A DNA stretch of 64,000 nt from Micromonospora sp. MP36 (GCF_008119785.1 NZ_VSFA01000020.1:28605-92604); one strand, 5' to 3'; shown: positions 14,979-25,399, counted from the stretch's first letter. Notes: generated by a model from the sequence alone, not told the origin. Translations and numbers: made by a program.

Positions 14979-17420
14979 ATGAAACGGACAACACCGGGGG
15001 CACTCTCCTTACTCACCGCCTGGGCACTGCTGGCCGGCACGCTCATCGCCTCCGCCCCGGTGCACGCCGCTCCACCGCCCACTCCCGCACTGATCAGCGG
15101 GGCGGAGCAGGACCTCGGCCACGCGATCAACTCCCGGGTGCTCTCGCAGTACCAGGCGCAGGGCGTCGACCAGCAGGGGCGGCCGCAGGCCTACTGGGTG
15201 ACCGCCGGCAACAGCGAGGTCACGGCGATGTTCCAGGTCACCGACATCAGGTCGGGGAAGGTCGTCTTCGGCGAACGGCTGCCCTCCGGCACCGGTAGCT
15301 GGGCGGTCACCTTCGCCAAGCCACAGCGCGCCGTCTACTTCGGCATGACCGACGGCGCCGTATACACCTGGTCACCCGGAGACACCTCGGTCACCGCACT
15401 CGGCGTGCCGTTTCCGGACGAGCAGATATGGCGGATGGCCGCGGCGCCGGACGGCGTGATCTACGGCGGGACGTACCCGAGCGGAAAGCTCTTCTCCTAC
15501 GATCCGGCGACGAAGCGGTTCACCGACCACGGTCAGATCATCCCGGGCGAAACCTACGGCCAGGCGTTGGCGGTGGACGACCGCTACGTCTACTTCGGCA
15601 CCAAGCCGAACGCGAAGCTCGCCCGTTTCGATCGGGTCACCGGGGCGGTGCAGCCGATCACGCTGCCCGCCCAGTACGCGGACGAGGAAGCCGTCTACGA
15701 CCTGACCCTCGCCGGGGGCTACCTGTTCGCCCGACTGGACCACTCCAGCGACCTTCTCGTGTACCGGCTCAGCGACGGCACCGTCGTGAACATCGTCCCC
15801 GCGATCTCCGGCCGGATGGTGTCCGAGCCCGATCCGACGGGGCGGTACGTCTACTTCCGGATGGTGGCCGAGGGCGTCGTCCAGTACGACCTCCACACGC
15901 ACACCTACGCCGCGGTCGGCTGGAAGCCGAACGCGCTGCCGGGGAGTTGGGAGTGGGTCGACCTGGCCGACCCGACGTGGCCCGGACCGACCCTGTCGAT
16001 GACCTACTACTACGGCCGCATCTATCTGTGGAACCCGCAGACGCGGGCTACTCGGTACATCGGCGAGCAGGACCTGGAGGGCGCCCCCAACCCGATCCAG
16101 GCCATGGGGACCGGACCGGACGGATCGGTGTACGTCGGCGGGTTTCTCTCTCCGCCCGGCATGGCACGCTTCGACCCGGCCCACGACGCCATGTCCCTGT
16201 TGGCCGGCGCGGGGCAGGTGGAGGGCTTCGGGATCCGCGGCGACCACCTGCTCTACGGCCGCTACCCGGACGGCAACCTGCTGTCCTTCGACACCACCCG
16301 GCCGTGGGCGTACGGCTCCAACCCCGCTCCCAGGGCCGTCCTCGGCGACGAGCAGCAACGGGCGCAGGCCTTCGTGGACCTGGGTGAGACAGTGGCCGTC
16401 GGCAGCATCCCCCGCGCGGGTCGCCTCGGCGGCGCGCTGAGCTTCTGGACGCCGTCGACCGGTGCCGTGCAGACGTACCGGGACGTCGTGCCGCAGCAGA
16501 GCGTGGTGAGCCTGGTCGAGCACGACGGGTTGCTCTACGGCGGCACCTCCATCAACGGCGGGTACGGCATCGAGCCGACCGCCACCGAGGCCGAACTGTT
16601 CGTGTTCGATCCGCGGACCCGGCAGGTGGTCAAGCGCGTGGTTCCCGCGCCCGGTGGCTCGGCGTTGAACGCTCTGGTCGTCGACGCGGCCGGCATCATC
16701 TGGGGCCTATCCGACGGCACGCTGTTCACCTTCGACCCGGCGACCCGCACGGTGACCAGGTCCGAACAGCTCTTTCCGAAAGAGCCGACGATGTACGGCA
16801 ACGAGCGAGGTCTGGTCGCCGGCGACGATGGCTTCTTCTACGCATCGGTCTCCGACAGCCTCTGGCGGATCGACCCGACGACCTGGGATGTCGTCGAGCT
16901 GGCCAGCGGCCGGGTGGCCTTCCTCACCAAGGGCGGGGACGGCAACCTCTACTACGGCAGGGTGTCCCGTCTGTACCGGTGGAACTTCGCGCTCCCCGCC
17001 GTGTGCAGCCGCGTGATCAGCGGCGGGTACGCGGGCCAGCTCGACGTTACGACGGGCACGACCTGCCTGCGGGACGCCACCGTGACCGGACAGGTCTCGG
17101 TGGGCGCCAGCGCCGCGCTGGTGGTCCAGGACAGCGCGGTCGACGGGCCGATCCGGGCCGAGCAGGCCGCCCGGGTGGCCGTACGGGACAGTGCGGTGAG
17201 CGGGCCGCTCTCCGCCAATGGCACCAGCGGCGAATTCAGCCTGATCAACTCCTCGGTGACCGGGCCCGTCACGGTTGTGCACGGACGGGGGTCGTCCGTA
17301 CTGGCAGGCAACGTGATCGAGGGCCCGCTGCGCTGCCTCGACAACGAGCCGGCACCACAGGACGACGGTCAGCCGAACACGGTGGCCGGCCCCGCGCAGG
17401 GGCAGTGCGTCAATCTCTGA
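14979..17420 (+). CDS. Large secreted beta-propeller protein with C-terminal beta-helical tail
   Basis: This 813-residue protein has a signal peptide (MKRTTPGALSLLTAWALLAG ... VHAAPPPTP). Repeats of ~50 residues with WxxDPATxxxxxh-like strands follow (FSYDPATKRFTDHG, ARFDRVTGAVQP, YLWNPQTRATRYI, FVFDPRTRQVVKR, FTFDPATRTVTRS), forming one or two propellers over residues ~60-690. The last ~130 residues are a repeated tail (CLRDATVTGQVSV, VVQDSAVDGPI, AVRDSAVSGPL, LINSSVTGPVTV) also found on other actinobacterial exported proteins. Role unknown; ligand binding or polysaccharide-related work is plausible. ATG at 14979. Upstream 14783-14978 holds no other gene. Confidence 0.75.
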   Translation: MKRTTPGALSLLTAWALLAGTLIASAPVHAAPPPTPALISGAEQDLGHAINSRVLSQYQAQGVDQQGRPQAYWVTAGNSEVTAMFQVTDIRSGKVVFGERLPSGTGSWAVTFAKPQRAVYFGMTDGAVYTWSPGDTSVTALGVPFPDEQIWRMAAAPDGVIYGGTYPSGKLFSYDPATKRFTDHGQIIPGETYGQALAVDDRYVYFGTKPNAKLARFDRVTGAVQPITLPAQYADEEAVYDLTLAGGYLFARLDHSSDLLVYRLSDGTVVNIVPAISGRMVSEPDPTGRYVYFRMVAEGVVQYDLHTHTYAAVGWKPNALPGSWEWVDLADPTWPGPTLSMTYYYGRIYLWNPQTRATRYIGEQDLEGAPNPIQAMGTGPDGSVYVGGFLSPPGMARFDPAHDAMSLLAGAGQVEGFGIRGDHLLYGRYPDGNLLSFDTTRPWAYGSNPAPRAVLGDEQQRAQAFVDLGETVAVGSIPRAGRLGGALSFWTPSTGAVQTYRDVVPQQSVVSLVEHDGLLYGGTSINGGYGIEPTATEAELFVFDPRTRQVVKRVVPAPGGSALNALVVDAAGIIWGLSDGTLFTFDPATRTVTRSEQLFPKEPTMYGNERGLVAGDDGFFYASVSDSLWRIDPTTWDVVELASGRVAFLTKGGDGNLYYGRVSRLYRWNFALPAVCSRVISGGYAGQLDVTTGTTCLRDATVTGQVSVGASAALVVQDSAVDGPIRAEQAARVAVRDSAVSGPLSANGTSGEFSLINSSVTGPVTVVHGRGSSVLAGNVIEGPLRCLDNEPAPQDDGQPNTVAGPAQGQCVNL

Positions 17421-17483
17421 CCTCGCGTCGCGCGGCGGCTGGCGCTCGGGAGGCCATCCACAGCGCCAGCCGCGCCCGTTACC

Positions 17484-18233
17484 GTGTCAGGGGTGGACGT
17501 CACTGAGGTCAATCCCAGAAACCCCTTCTCCACCCTGTTCAACTTCCGCGACGTCGGTGGCCTGACCGGCCACGACGGACGGACCGTGCGCCGGGGCCGG
17601 CTCTACCGCTCCGACTCGCTGCACCGGATCGACCAGACCGACCAGGCGGCGTTCACCGCCCTCGGCATCCGCACCGTCATCGACCTGCGCCGCCCCGAGG
17701 AGGTGGCCCGGGACGGCCGGGTGCCCGCGTACGACGGGCTGACCTACCGGCACATCCACCCGGAGCACCAGAGCTGGGCCGACATCCGGTACGACCCGCA
17801 GGAGAGCCTGCCGCGCTGGCTCGCCGACCGCTACGCGGCCCTGGCCGAGACGGGGACGGCAGGCCTGGCCGAGGCGGTCGGTCTGATCGCGGACAGCGCC
17901 AACGCGCCGGTGGTGGTGCACTGTGTCGCCGGCAAGGACCGGACCGGGATCGTCTGCGCGCTCACCCTCTCGGTGCTCGGCGTGGCCGACGAGGATATCG
18001 CCGCCGACTACGCGCTGAGCACCGAGGCGTCGGCGCGGTTCAGCGCCTGGGTCGCGGCCACCACCCCGGCGGAGGCAGAGCTGCCGCGGCCGTTCCTCGC
18101 CTCCCCTGCCGAGGCGATGACCATCTTCCTCACCGAGCTGCGCGCCGGGCACGGCTCGGTGGAGGGCTACCTACGCCACGCCGGCGTGACCGACGCCCAG
18201 CTGGCCGCCCTCCGCGCCCATCTCCTCGACTAA
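17484..18233 (+). CDS. Tyrosine-protein phosphatase (PtpB-like)
   Basis: This protein of about 249 residues has the P-loop HCVAGKDRTG near residues 149-158, N-terminal FNFRDVGGL and GRLYRSDSLH, and the C-terminal lid helices. This is the Y_phosphatase3 family that includes M. tuberculosis PtpB, which acts on phospho-Tyr, phospho-Ser/Thr and phosphoinositides. The KDR in the P-loop is diagnostic of that dual activity. The start is GTG at 17484 or 17493; the second gives MDVTEVNPRNPFS after V. No signal peptide is seen, so it is probably cytoplasmic. Confidence 0.85.
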   Translation: MSGVDVTEVNPRNPFSTLFNFRDVGGLTGHDGRTVRRGRLYRSDSLHRIDQTDQAAFTALGIRTVIDLRRPEEVARDGRVPAYDGLTYRHIHPEHQSWADIRYDPQESLPRWLADRYAALAETGTAGLAEAVGLIADSANAPVVVHCVAGKDRTGIVCALTLSVLGVADEDIAADYALSTEASARFSAWVAATTPAEAELPRPFLASPAEAMTIFLTELRAGHGSVEGYLRHAGVTDAQLAALRAHLLD

Positions 18234-18248
18234 CCCCCACCCCGCGTC

Positions 18249-18302
18249 GATCAAGAAGTTCGCGTCTGGTTCTGGTGTCGCGCAGACGCGAACTTCTTGA
18301 TC
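18249..18302. terminator. 20-bp inverted repeat between convergent genes
   Basis: Two perfect 20-base arms, gatcaagaagttcgcgtctg at 18249-18268 and its complement at 18283-18302, flank a 14-base loop. The site lies between the phosphatase stop (18233) and the ilvE stop (18334), so it can end transcription from both sides. Its less GC-rich arms differ from the other terminators here and suggest a dispersed repeat family rather than a local terminator. Confidence 0.75.
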
Positions 18303-18333
18303 AACGACTCGGGCCCGGTGTGCCGGGGCGCGG

Positions 18334-19431
18334 TCAGAGCACCCGCTGCACCCAGCCGTGCCGGTCGTCAGCGCGGCCGCGCTGGATGTCGGACAGCCGC
18401 TGCCGCAGCGCCATCGTGGAGCGACCCGGCTCCCCACCGCCGATGAGGAACTCGCCGTCGGGGAAGCGGACCCCGCCGATCGGGGTGATCACCGCGGCGG
18501 TGCCGCAGGCGAAGACCTCGCGCAGCCGGCCGCTGGCCGCGTCCGCCTGCCAGTCGGCGAAGCTGACCGGCCGCTCCTCGACCCGGTGCCCGGACTCGGC
18601 GGCCAGGGTGAGGATGGCGTCCCGGGTGATGCCCGGCAGGATGGTGCCGGTCAGCGGCGGGGTGACCAGGGTGTCGTCGTCGTAGACGAAGAACACGTTC
18701 ATGCCGCCGAGTTCGTCGACGAAGCGCCGCTCCACCGCGTCCAGGAAGACCACCTGGTCGCAGCCCGCCTCGATCGCCTCGGCCTGGGCGGCCAGCGAGG
18801 CGGCGTAGTTGCCGCCGCACTTGGCCGCGCCGGTGCCGCCGGGTGCCGCCCGGGTGTAGTCCGGGGAGACCCAGACGGTGACCGGCTTGACCCCACTCGC
18901 GAAGTACGCCCCGGCCGGCGAGGCGATCACGCAGTAGAGGTACTCGTTGGCCGGGCGGACGCCGAGGAACACCTCGCTGGCGAACATGAATGGCCGCAGG
19001 TAGAGGCTGCTGTCCTCGTCCTCGGGGATCCACTCCCGGTCGATCTCGACCAGCCGCCGCAGCGACTCGACGAAGGTCTCCGTCGACAGCTCGGGCATCG
19101 CCAGCCGCCGGGCGGAGTCCGCGAAGCGGAGCGCGTTCGCGTCCGGGCGGAACAGCGTCACCGACCCGTCCGCGCCCCGGTACGCCTTCAGCCCCTCGAA
19201 GATCTCCTGCGCGTAGTGCAGGACGGCCGCGGCCGGGTCCATCGGGATCGGCGCCCGCGCCTCCACCCGGGCGTCGTACCAGCCCTTGCCGTCGGCGTAC
19301 CGGATGGTCACCATGTGGTCGGTGAACACCCGGCCGAACCCGGGGTTCGCCAGCAGGGCGGCCCGGTCGGCGGCGGATACCGGCGCGGGATTCGGACGGA
19401 TCTCGAAATCGAGCTTGTCACCACCACTCAT
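18334..19431 (-). CDS. ilvE: Branched-chain amino acid aminotransferase
   Basis: This 365-residue class-IV PLP enzyme has the cofactor lysine in TGAAKCGGNYAASLAAQ and downstream EVFACGTAAVITPI, which binds the PLP phosphate. It makes Leu, Ile and Val from their 2-oxo acids. The N-terminus (HMVTIRYADGKGWYDARVEA) and length match actinobacterial IlvE. I chose ATG 19431 because GGGAGG lies ~9 bases upstream; an in-frame ATG at 19461 would swallow that site. leuB lies ~200 bases upstream on the same strand. Confidence 0.95.
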   Translation of the reverse strand: MSGGDKLDFEIRPNPAPVSAADRAALLANPGFGRVFTDHMVTIRYADGKGWYDARVEARAPIPMDPAAAVLHYAQEIFEGLKAYRGADGSVTLFRPDANALRFADSARRLAMPELSTETFVESLRRLVEIDREWIPEDEDSSLYLRPFMFASEVFLGVRPANEYLYCVIASPAGAYFASGVKPVTVWVSPDYTRAAPGGTGAAKCGGNYAASLAAQAEAIEAGCDQVVFLDAVERRFVDELGGMNVFFVYDDDTLVTPPLTGTILPGITRDAILTLAAESGHRVEERPVSFADWQADAASGRLREVFACGTAAVITPIGGVRFPDGEFLIGGGEPGRSTMALRQRLSDIQRGRADDRHGWVQRVL

Positions 19432-19599
19432 CGCGCTGACCTCCCTGCGGGTCCACGGCATGCGCTATCGCACGCCGACGTCATTGGTGCCAGAAACTTA
19501 CCCCGAACGGTCGTTCAGCGGATAGCTCCGGACCGACACATCGAGCGCACCGGATGGCGACCCGGGAGGTCGGGCGGAGCGGGCCCGGGTGCGGGTCTG

Positions 19600-19619
19600 G
19601 CGGCCCGCCTCCGGGCCGC
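19600..19619 (-). terminator. Hairpin after leuB
   Basis: An 8-bp stem (gcggcccg/cgggccgc) with a 4-base loop lies 15 bases past the leuB stop, before ilvE. No U-run. Confidence 0.5.
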
Positions 19620-19633
19620 GGTGACGGCCCTGG

Positions 19634-20668
19634 TCAGGCTACGGCGTAGCCGGCGAGCCGGTCGCCGACCTCCTCGGTGCGCAGCGACGCACCCGGCGTA
19701 CGGCTGGCCAGCTCGGTGCCGACCGCGGCGGTGACCCGCTCGGCGGCGTCGGCGTGCCCCAGCTGGTCGAGCAGCAGCGCGGCGGAGAGCACCGCGGCGA
19801 CCGGGTCGGCGACGCCGCGGCCGGCGATGTCCGGCGCGGAGCCGTGCACCGGCTCGAACATCGAGGGGTAGCGCCCCTCAGGGTTGATGCAGCCGCTGGC
19901 CGCCAGGCCGATGCCGCCGGTCACGGCCGCGGCGATGTCGGTGAGGATGTCGCCGAACAGGTTGTCGGTGACCACCACGTCGTACCGCTGCGGGTTGGTC
20001 ACCAGGAACATCGCGGCGGCGTCGACGTGCTGGTATTCGGTGGCCACGTCGGGGTGCTCGGCGGCGACGGCCTCGAAGGTGCGCGCCCACAGCGAGCCGG
20101 CGTGGGTCAGCACGTTGGTCTTGTGCACGAGGGTGACCTTCCGGCGCTCCCGGCGGCGGGCCCGGGCAAAGGCGTCGCGGATCACCCGCTCGACGCCGTG
20201 CCGGGTGTTGAGGCTCTCCTCGGTGGCCACCTCGGCCGGGGTGTCCCGGTGCAGCGAACCGCCGGCGCCGGCGTAGAGGCCCTCGGTCCCCTCGCGGACC
20301 ACGACCAGGTCGACCTCGCCGGGCTTGACGGCGGCCAGCGGGCCGGGCACGCCCGGCCAGAGCCGCGCGGGGCGCAGGTTGACGTACTGGTCGAAGGCGA
20401 AGCGGAGCTTGAGCAGCAGGCCGCGCTCCAGCACGCCCGGCGGCACGGTGGGGTCGCCGACCGCGCCGAGCAGGATCGCGTCGTGCCCGGCCAGCTCGTC
20501 GAGGACCGAGTCGGGCAGCACCTCGCCGGTGCGGTGGTAGCGGGCGGCGCCGAGGTCGTACTCGGTGGCCTCCACCACGCCGGGGAGCACGGCGTCGATG
20601 ACCTTGCGGGCCTGCCCGACCACCTCGGGTCCGATCCCGTCCCCGGCCACCACCGCGATCCGTGCCAC
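19634..20668 (-). CDS. leuB: 3-isopropylmalate dehydrogenase
   Basis: This 344-residue protein has AVVAGDGIGPEVV at the start, the substrate-binding region LRFAFDQYVNLRPARL, VVREGTEGLYAG, catalytic VTLVHKTNVL and the metal-binding VVVTDNLFGDILTD. FEPVHGSAPDIAGRGVADP is the NAD-binding signature. It oxidatively decarboxylates 3-isopropylmalate to 2-oxoisocaproate in leucine synthesis. The start is GTG 20668 (VARIAVV); a GTG one codon upstream is equally possible. An upstream GAGGAG supports this region. The long N-terminal extension open to 21364 is antisense to the ApbE-like gene and not real. Confidence 0.95.
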   Translation of the reverse strand: MARIAVVAGDGIGPEVVGQARKVIDAVLPGVVEATEYDLGAARYHRTGEVLPDSVLDELAGHDAILLGAVGDPTVPPGVLERGLLLKLRFAFDQYVNLRPARLWPGVPGPLAAVKPGEVDLVVVREGTEGLYAGAGGSLHRDTPAEVATEESLNTRHGVERVIRDAFARARRRERRKVTLVHKTNVLTHAGSLWARTFEAVAAEHPDVATEYQHVDAAAMFLVTNPQRYDVVVTDNLFGDILTDIAAAVTGGIGLAASGCINPEGRYPSMFEPVHGSAPDIAGRGVADPVAAVLSAALLLDQLGHADAAERVTAAVGTELASRTPGASLRTEEVGDRLAGYAVA

Positions 20669-20891
20669 CACGCACTCCTCATCTCGTCGTTCCCCGCAAC
20701 GGTACGTGGTCGTCCCGGTTCCCGGTACGCGCCTTCCAACATTCGGGATATCCAGATGCTCAGGAGTCTCCCAGGTGGCATTCATGGTGCAGTCATCTCC
20801 GCTGCCTAGGGTCGGAGACGTTCGGGTCGGACGGGGCCCGGGACCGGCTTCGCCGCGACGTTGCGGCGTCGTCAGGGAGGGAGCGGATGCG

Positions 20892-21767
20892 ATGCGGATC
20901 GACGAGCAGCGACGGGCCCGGTGGGCCGACGAGCAGCCCCGGACCCGGTGGATCGACCAGTCCGCCTTCCGCAGCCGCCGCCCCGACCTGCGCCTCGGCT
21001 CGCGCAGCCACCGGTTGGACCGGGCCGGCGGCACCGCGGTCGACCGGATCAGCGTCACACACACCGTGCGCACCTCCACCGCTGAATACTCCCTGCTGTT
21101 GAACGCGCCCGAGTGGCTGGGCCGCCGGGGCGTCGGCGAGGCGCTGCGGGACGCGGTCGCCGAACTGCGCGCCGTCGACCTCACATACGGGCCGAACCAG
21201 CCGGACAGCCTGGTGTCGAAGCTGCGGCGGGACGAGATCAGCCCCGAGTCGTACCCCCCGCTGGCGGACCTGGTGAACCGCTGCGCCGCGATGCGGGCGG
21301 CGACCGACGGCTGGTTCGACGCCTGGGCGGTGCCGGGCGGCTTCGACCCGGGCGGCCTGCTCAACGGCTGGGCGGTGGAGCGGGCCGCGGCCCGGCTGCG
21401 CGCCGCCGGCGTCCACGACTACGCCGTGCTCTGCGGCGCCGACCTCACCGTACGCGGACACGCCGCGCACGGCGGCCCGTGGCGGGTGGCCGTGCACCAT
21501 CCCACGGACGCGCACCAGGCGCCGCTGACGCTGGAGATGACGGCCGGTGCGGTGGGCACCTCCGGGGTGTCCGGGCGCCGGGGGCACGTGGTGGACCCGC
21601 ACACCGGCGAGCCGGCCGACCAGTTCGTCTCCGCCACGGTGGTGGGACCGGACCTCGCGGTGGCCGACGCCTACGCCACTGCCCTCTACGCCGCCGGCCC
21701 GGCCGGGCTGGCCTGGTTCCGCAACGGCTCGGACTACCGGGCGCTCTTCACCCACCGCCGGCGCTGA
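20892..21767 (+). CDS. ApbE-like FAD:protein FMN transferase
   Basis: This 291-residue protein matches the ApbE fold: LRAVDLTYGPNQPDSLVSKL, then DGWFDAWAVPGGFDPGGLLNGWAVERA (flavin/metal-binding region), YAVLCGADLTVRG, GAVGTSGVSGRRGHVVDPHTG and TVVGPDLAVADAYATAL. ApbE attaches FMN to threonine of redox proteins. The usual lipoprotein signal is absent, so this copy appears cytoplasmic, as in several actinobacteria. The target protein is not evident nearby. ATG 20892 with GGAGGGAG about 9 bases upstream. Confidence 0.8.
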   Translation: MRIDEQRRARWADEQPRTRWIDQSAFRSRRPDLRLGSRSHRLDRAGGTAVDRISVTHTVRTSTAEYSLLLNAPEWLGRRGVGEALRDAVAELRAVDLTYGPNQPDSLVSKLRRDEISPESYPPLADLVNRCAAMRAATDGWFDAWAVPGGFDPGGLLNGWAVERAAARLRAAGVHDYAVLCGADLTVRGHAAHGGPWRVAVHHPTDAHQAPLTLEMTAGAVGTSGVSGRRGHVVDPHTGEPADQFVSATVVGPDLAVADAYATALYAAGPAGLAWFRNGSDYRALFTHRRR

Positions 21768-22106
21768 GCACGGCAACCTTCGGCACCCGCCGCTCGCCCT
21801 CGCCGCCACGACCCGGTACGCGATCGGCCCCCACGGTCTCGGCAACGACCGTGGGGGCCGGTCAGCGATGAATGCGCGTGGCTCGCGCAATCGGGGGGTG
21901 CGGGACCTGATTGGGCCGGACGACCGACCGCGCCACCCGAAGACGGGCCGGAGTCGCAACTCAGCCAGTGACCGCACCGGTACGCTAGCGAATCGACGTA
22001 ACTCAACGCAAGAGTCTCCACAGCGGACCGTCGCGCCGGCCCGCGCACACTGGCCTGCGGCGGGGCAGGCGTGACGGCGCGGGCCGGGGATGGCACGCTG
22101 TCCGCC
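21768..22106. other. Intergenic region with terminator only
   Basis: The 339-base gap holds the apbE-like gene's terminator (21826-21859) and then ~250 bases without a credible gene. The A/T-richer stretch near 21985-22020 (gcgaatcgacgtaactcaac) could hold the promoter of the next small gene, but I cannot assign -35/-10 boxes. Confidence 0.45.
21826..21859 (+). terminator. Strong terminator after the ApbE-like gene
   Basis: A perfect 13-bp stem (ggcccccacggtc and complement) with an 8-base loop lies 58 bases after the stop. No U-run follows. Confidence 0.75.
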
Positions 22107-22463
22107 GTGAGTTTCGATCTGAGCGTGTGGGCCCTGCCGGCCGGAGCCACGCCCGACGACGTACGGGCCGCGGTGCAGCGGTGCCGCGAAGGGCGGCACG
22201 GCGAGCGTCACCCCGACCCGAGGGTGGTCGGTTTCTACCGGGCCATCACGGCCGCCTATCCCGACCGCCCGGCCCGCCCGGGTACGCCCTGGGAGGTCGC
22301 CCCGCTGCACGCGGCCGCCGACCACGTGGCGATGAGCCTCTTCGCCACCTGCGAGGACCAGGTGCTGCTCGACATCGAGCGGCTGGCCGGCGAGCACGAT
22401 CTGATGCTCTACGACGCCCAGGACGGCACGGTCTACCCACCACCCACGCGCGTCACCCGCTGA
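22107..22463 (+). CDS. Conserved hypothetical protein
   Basis: This 118-residue soluble protein starts at GTG 22107 (VSFDLSVWALPAGATPDDV). It contains VGFYRAITAAYPDRP, PWEVAPLHAAADHVAMSL and a C-terminal HDLMLYDAQDGTVYPP. The last motif resembles small actinobacterial proteins whose role is not known. The frame also opens at 22071, but those 12 residues are less protein-like. The convergent serA gene lies behind a shared terminator. Confidence 0.65.
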   Translation: MSFDLSVWALPAGATPDDVRAAVQRCREGRHGERHPDPRVVGFYRAITAAYPDRPARPGTPWEVAPLHAAADHVAMSLFATCEDQVLLDIERLAGEHDLMLYDAQDGTVYPPPTRVTR

Positions 22464-22475
22464 TCCCGCCTGGGT

Positions 22476-22519
22476 ACGACGAGGGGCCCGGCCGTGCGGC
22501 CGAGCCCCCGGTTCGTCGT
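22476..22519. terminator. Bidirectional terminator between the small gene and serA
   Basis: Arms acgacga / tcgtcgt flank a GC core (ggggc...cggccg-tg-cggccg...gcccc). The site lies between convergent stops at 22463 and 22527 and can serve both. Confidence 0.7.
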
Positions 22520-22526
22520 GTGTGGA

Positions 22527-24125
22527 CTACTCGTCGCGCAGGTCGGCCGCGCTGGCCGCGACCGCACCGATCGAGTCGGCGGCCGAGCTCAGCAGGTCCG
22601 CGCCGAGCGCCTGGTCGACGGTGAGCGTCATCAGCGTCTCGCCGCCGGCCTCCCGGCGGGCGACCTGCATGGCGGCGATGTTGACGCCGGCCTCGCCGAG
22701 CAGGGTGCCGACGGTGCCGACCACGCCGGGCCGGTCGACGTAGCGCAGGAAGACCAGGATGCCCTCCGCGCCGATCTCGACGTCGAAACCGTCCACCTCG
22801 GTCAGCTTGAGGACGTCCCGAGCCCCGGCCTGGGTCACCGTGCCCGAGACGCTGACCGTCCGACCGTCCGGCAGCGCGCCGCGTACGGTCACCAGGTTGG
22901 CGTGGTCGCTCGTCTCGGCCTGCGTGGTCAGGGCCACCTCGACCCCGCGCTCGGCGGCCAGGTGCGGCGCGTTGACGTAGGTGACCTGCTCCTCCACCAC
23001 CGAGCTGAACAGCCCCTTGGTGGCGGCGAGCTTGAGCACCGACACGTCGTGGGTGACGATCTCGCCACGCACCTCGACGGTGACGCTGGCGGCCACCCCG
23101 CCGGCCACCGCGGTGAAGGCTCGGCCCAGCTTCTCGGCCAGCGGCAGCAGCGGGCGGACGTCCTCGGCGACCACGCCGCCGGCCTGCACGTTCACCGCGT
23201 CCGGCACGAACTCGCCCTGCAGCGCCAGCTTCACGCTCTTGGCCACGGCCAGGCCGGCCTTGTCCTGCGCCTCGTGGGTGGAGGCGCCCAGGTGCGGGGT
23301 GGCCACCACGTTGTCGAAGGCGAACAGCGGCGAGGAGGTGCAGGGCTCCTTGGCGTACACGTCGATGCCGGCACCGCCGACCCGGCCCTCGGCGATCGCG
23401 TCCGCCAGGGCCTGCTCGTCGACCAGGCCGCCCCGGGCGGCGTTGACGATCCGCACGCCCGGCTTAACGATCGCCAGCTCCTTCTCGCCGATCAGGCCCA
23501 CGGTCTCCGGGGTCTTCGGCAGGTGGATCGAGATGAAGTCGCTCTCCCGCAGCAGCTCCTCCAGCCCGACCAGGCGGACGCCGAGCTGCGCGGCGCGGGC
23601 CGGCTGGATGTACGGGTCGTACGCGATCAGCCGGGTGCCGAAAGCGGCGATTCGCTGCGCGAAGAGCACGCCGATGCGGCCGAGGCCGACCACGCCGACG
23701 GTCTTGCCCTGGATCTCCACACCGGTGTACTTGGACCGCTTCCACTCGCCGGCCTTGAGCGCGGCGCTGGCGCTGGCGGTGTTGCGCGCCACCGCGAGCA
23801 GCAGCGCGACGGCCTGCTCGGCAGCGGAGACGATGTTGGAGGTGGGCGCGTTGACGACCATGACGCCCCGGGCGGTGGCGGCCGGCACCTCGACGTTGTC
23901 CAGGCCGACGCCGGCCCGGGCGACCACCTTCAGGCGCGGCGCGGCGGCGATCGCCTCGGCGTCGATCTGGGTGGCGCTGCGTACGATCACCGCGTCGGCC
24001 TCGGAGAGCGCGGACAGCAGGGCCGGACGGTCGGTGCCGTCGACGTGGCGCACGTCGAAGTCGTGCGCGAGCACCTCGATGGCGGCAGGGGCGAGTTCTT
24101 CGGCGATCAGTACGACAGGATTCAT
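22527..24125 (-). CDS. serA: D-3-phosphoglycerate dehydrogenase
   Basis: This 532-residue type-I SerA, the long form as in M. tuberculosis, has an N-terminal substrate domain, the NAD Rossmann motif VGVVGLGRIGVLFA (~145-158), active-site AARGGLVDEQALADAI and HLGASTHEAQDKAG with the catalytic His. An intervening domain follows (~320-450), then a C-terminal ACT domain (VFLRYVDRPGVVGTVGTLLG) that senses serine. It commits 3-phosphoglycerate to serine. It lies downstream of ilvC on the same strand but is separated by a 17-bp-stem terminator, so it is probably transcribed alone. Confidence 0.95.
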   Translation of the reverse strand: MNPVVLIAEELAPAAIEVLAHDFDVRHVDGTDRPALLSALSEADAVIVRSATQIDAEAIAAAPRLKVVARAGVGLDNVEVPAATARGVMVVNAPTSNIVSAAEQAVALLLAVARNTASASAALKAGEWKRSKYTGVEIQGKTVGVVGLGRIGVLFAQRIAAFGTRLIAYDPYIQPARAAQLGVRLVGLEELLRESDFISIHLPKTPETVGLIGEKELAIVKPGVRIVNAARGGLVDEQALADAIAEGRVGGAGIDVYAKEPCTSSPLFAFDNVVATPHLGASTHEAQDKAGLAVAKSVKLALQGEFVPDAVNVQAGGVVAEDVRPLLPLAEKLGRAFTAVAGGVAASVTVEVRGEIVTHDVSVLKLAATKGLFSSVVEEQVTYVNAPHLAAERGVEVALTTQAETSDHANLVTVRGALPDGRTVSVSGTVTQAGARDVLKLTEVDGFDVEIGAEGILVFLRYVDRPGVVGTVGTLLGEAGVNIAAMQVARREAGGETLMTLTVDQALGADLLSSAADSIGAVAASAADLRDE

Positions 24126-24318
24126 CGGTCCTCGTAGACGCTCGTATGCGGTCGGCCTGGGGCGACGGGCGCCGCGCTGCGCCCGGTGCTGATCTGTGCC
24201 AGGGCCGTTCGGTGCCGGCTACGCACCTATCAGCGATCGTAGGACGCACCCCGGCCGGCATGTTCCGGAGTGCGGGGTGAGTGCCCTCACACAGGCTTGT
24301 CGTGCGCGAGGCGCGCGC

Positions 24319-24360
24319 GGCCCGGGGCCCGACGCCGGGGAGAGCGTCGGGCCCCGGGCC
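24319..24360 (-). terminator. 17-bp-stem terminator after ilvC
   Basis: A perfect 17-bp stem with an 8-base loop (cggggaga) starts 26 bases beyond the ilvC stop. It is among the most stable hairpins in the window and closes the ilvBNC unit. 24126-24318 holds no gene and should carry the serA promoter. Confidence 0.8.
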
Positions 24361-24385
24361 GCGTTCTCAGCGGCCTGACCCGGGG

Positions 24386-25399
<1,014 letters not shown>

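Noticed and set aside
20669..20891. Attenuator before leuB
   Set aside because: No leader peptide with branched-chain codons and no terminator with a U-run was found between leuB and the divergent ApbE-like gene.
20793..22397. Long minus-strand frame over the ApbE-like gene
   Set aside because: Antisense shadow without motifs; the plus-strand frame has the ApbE signature.
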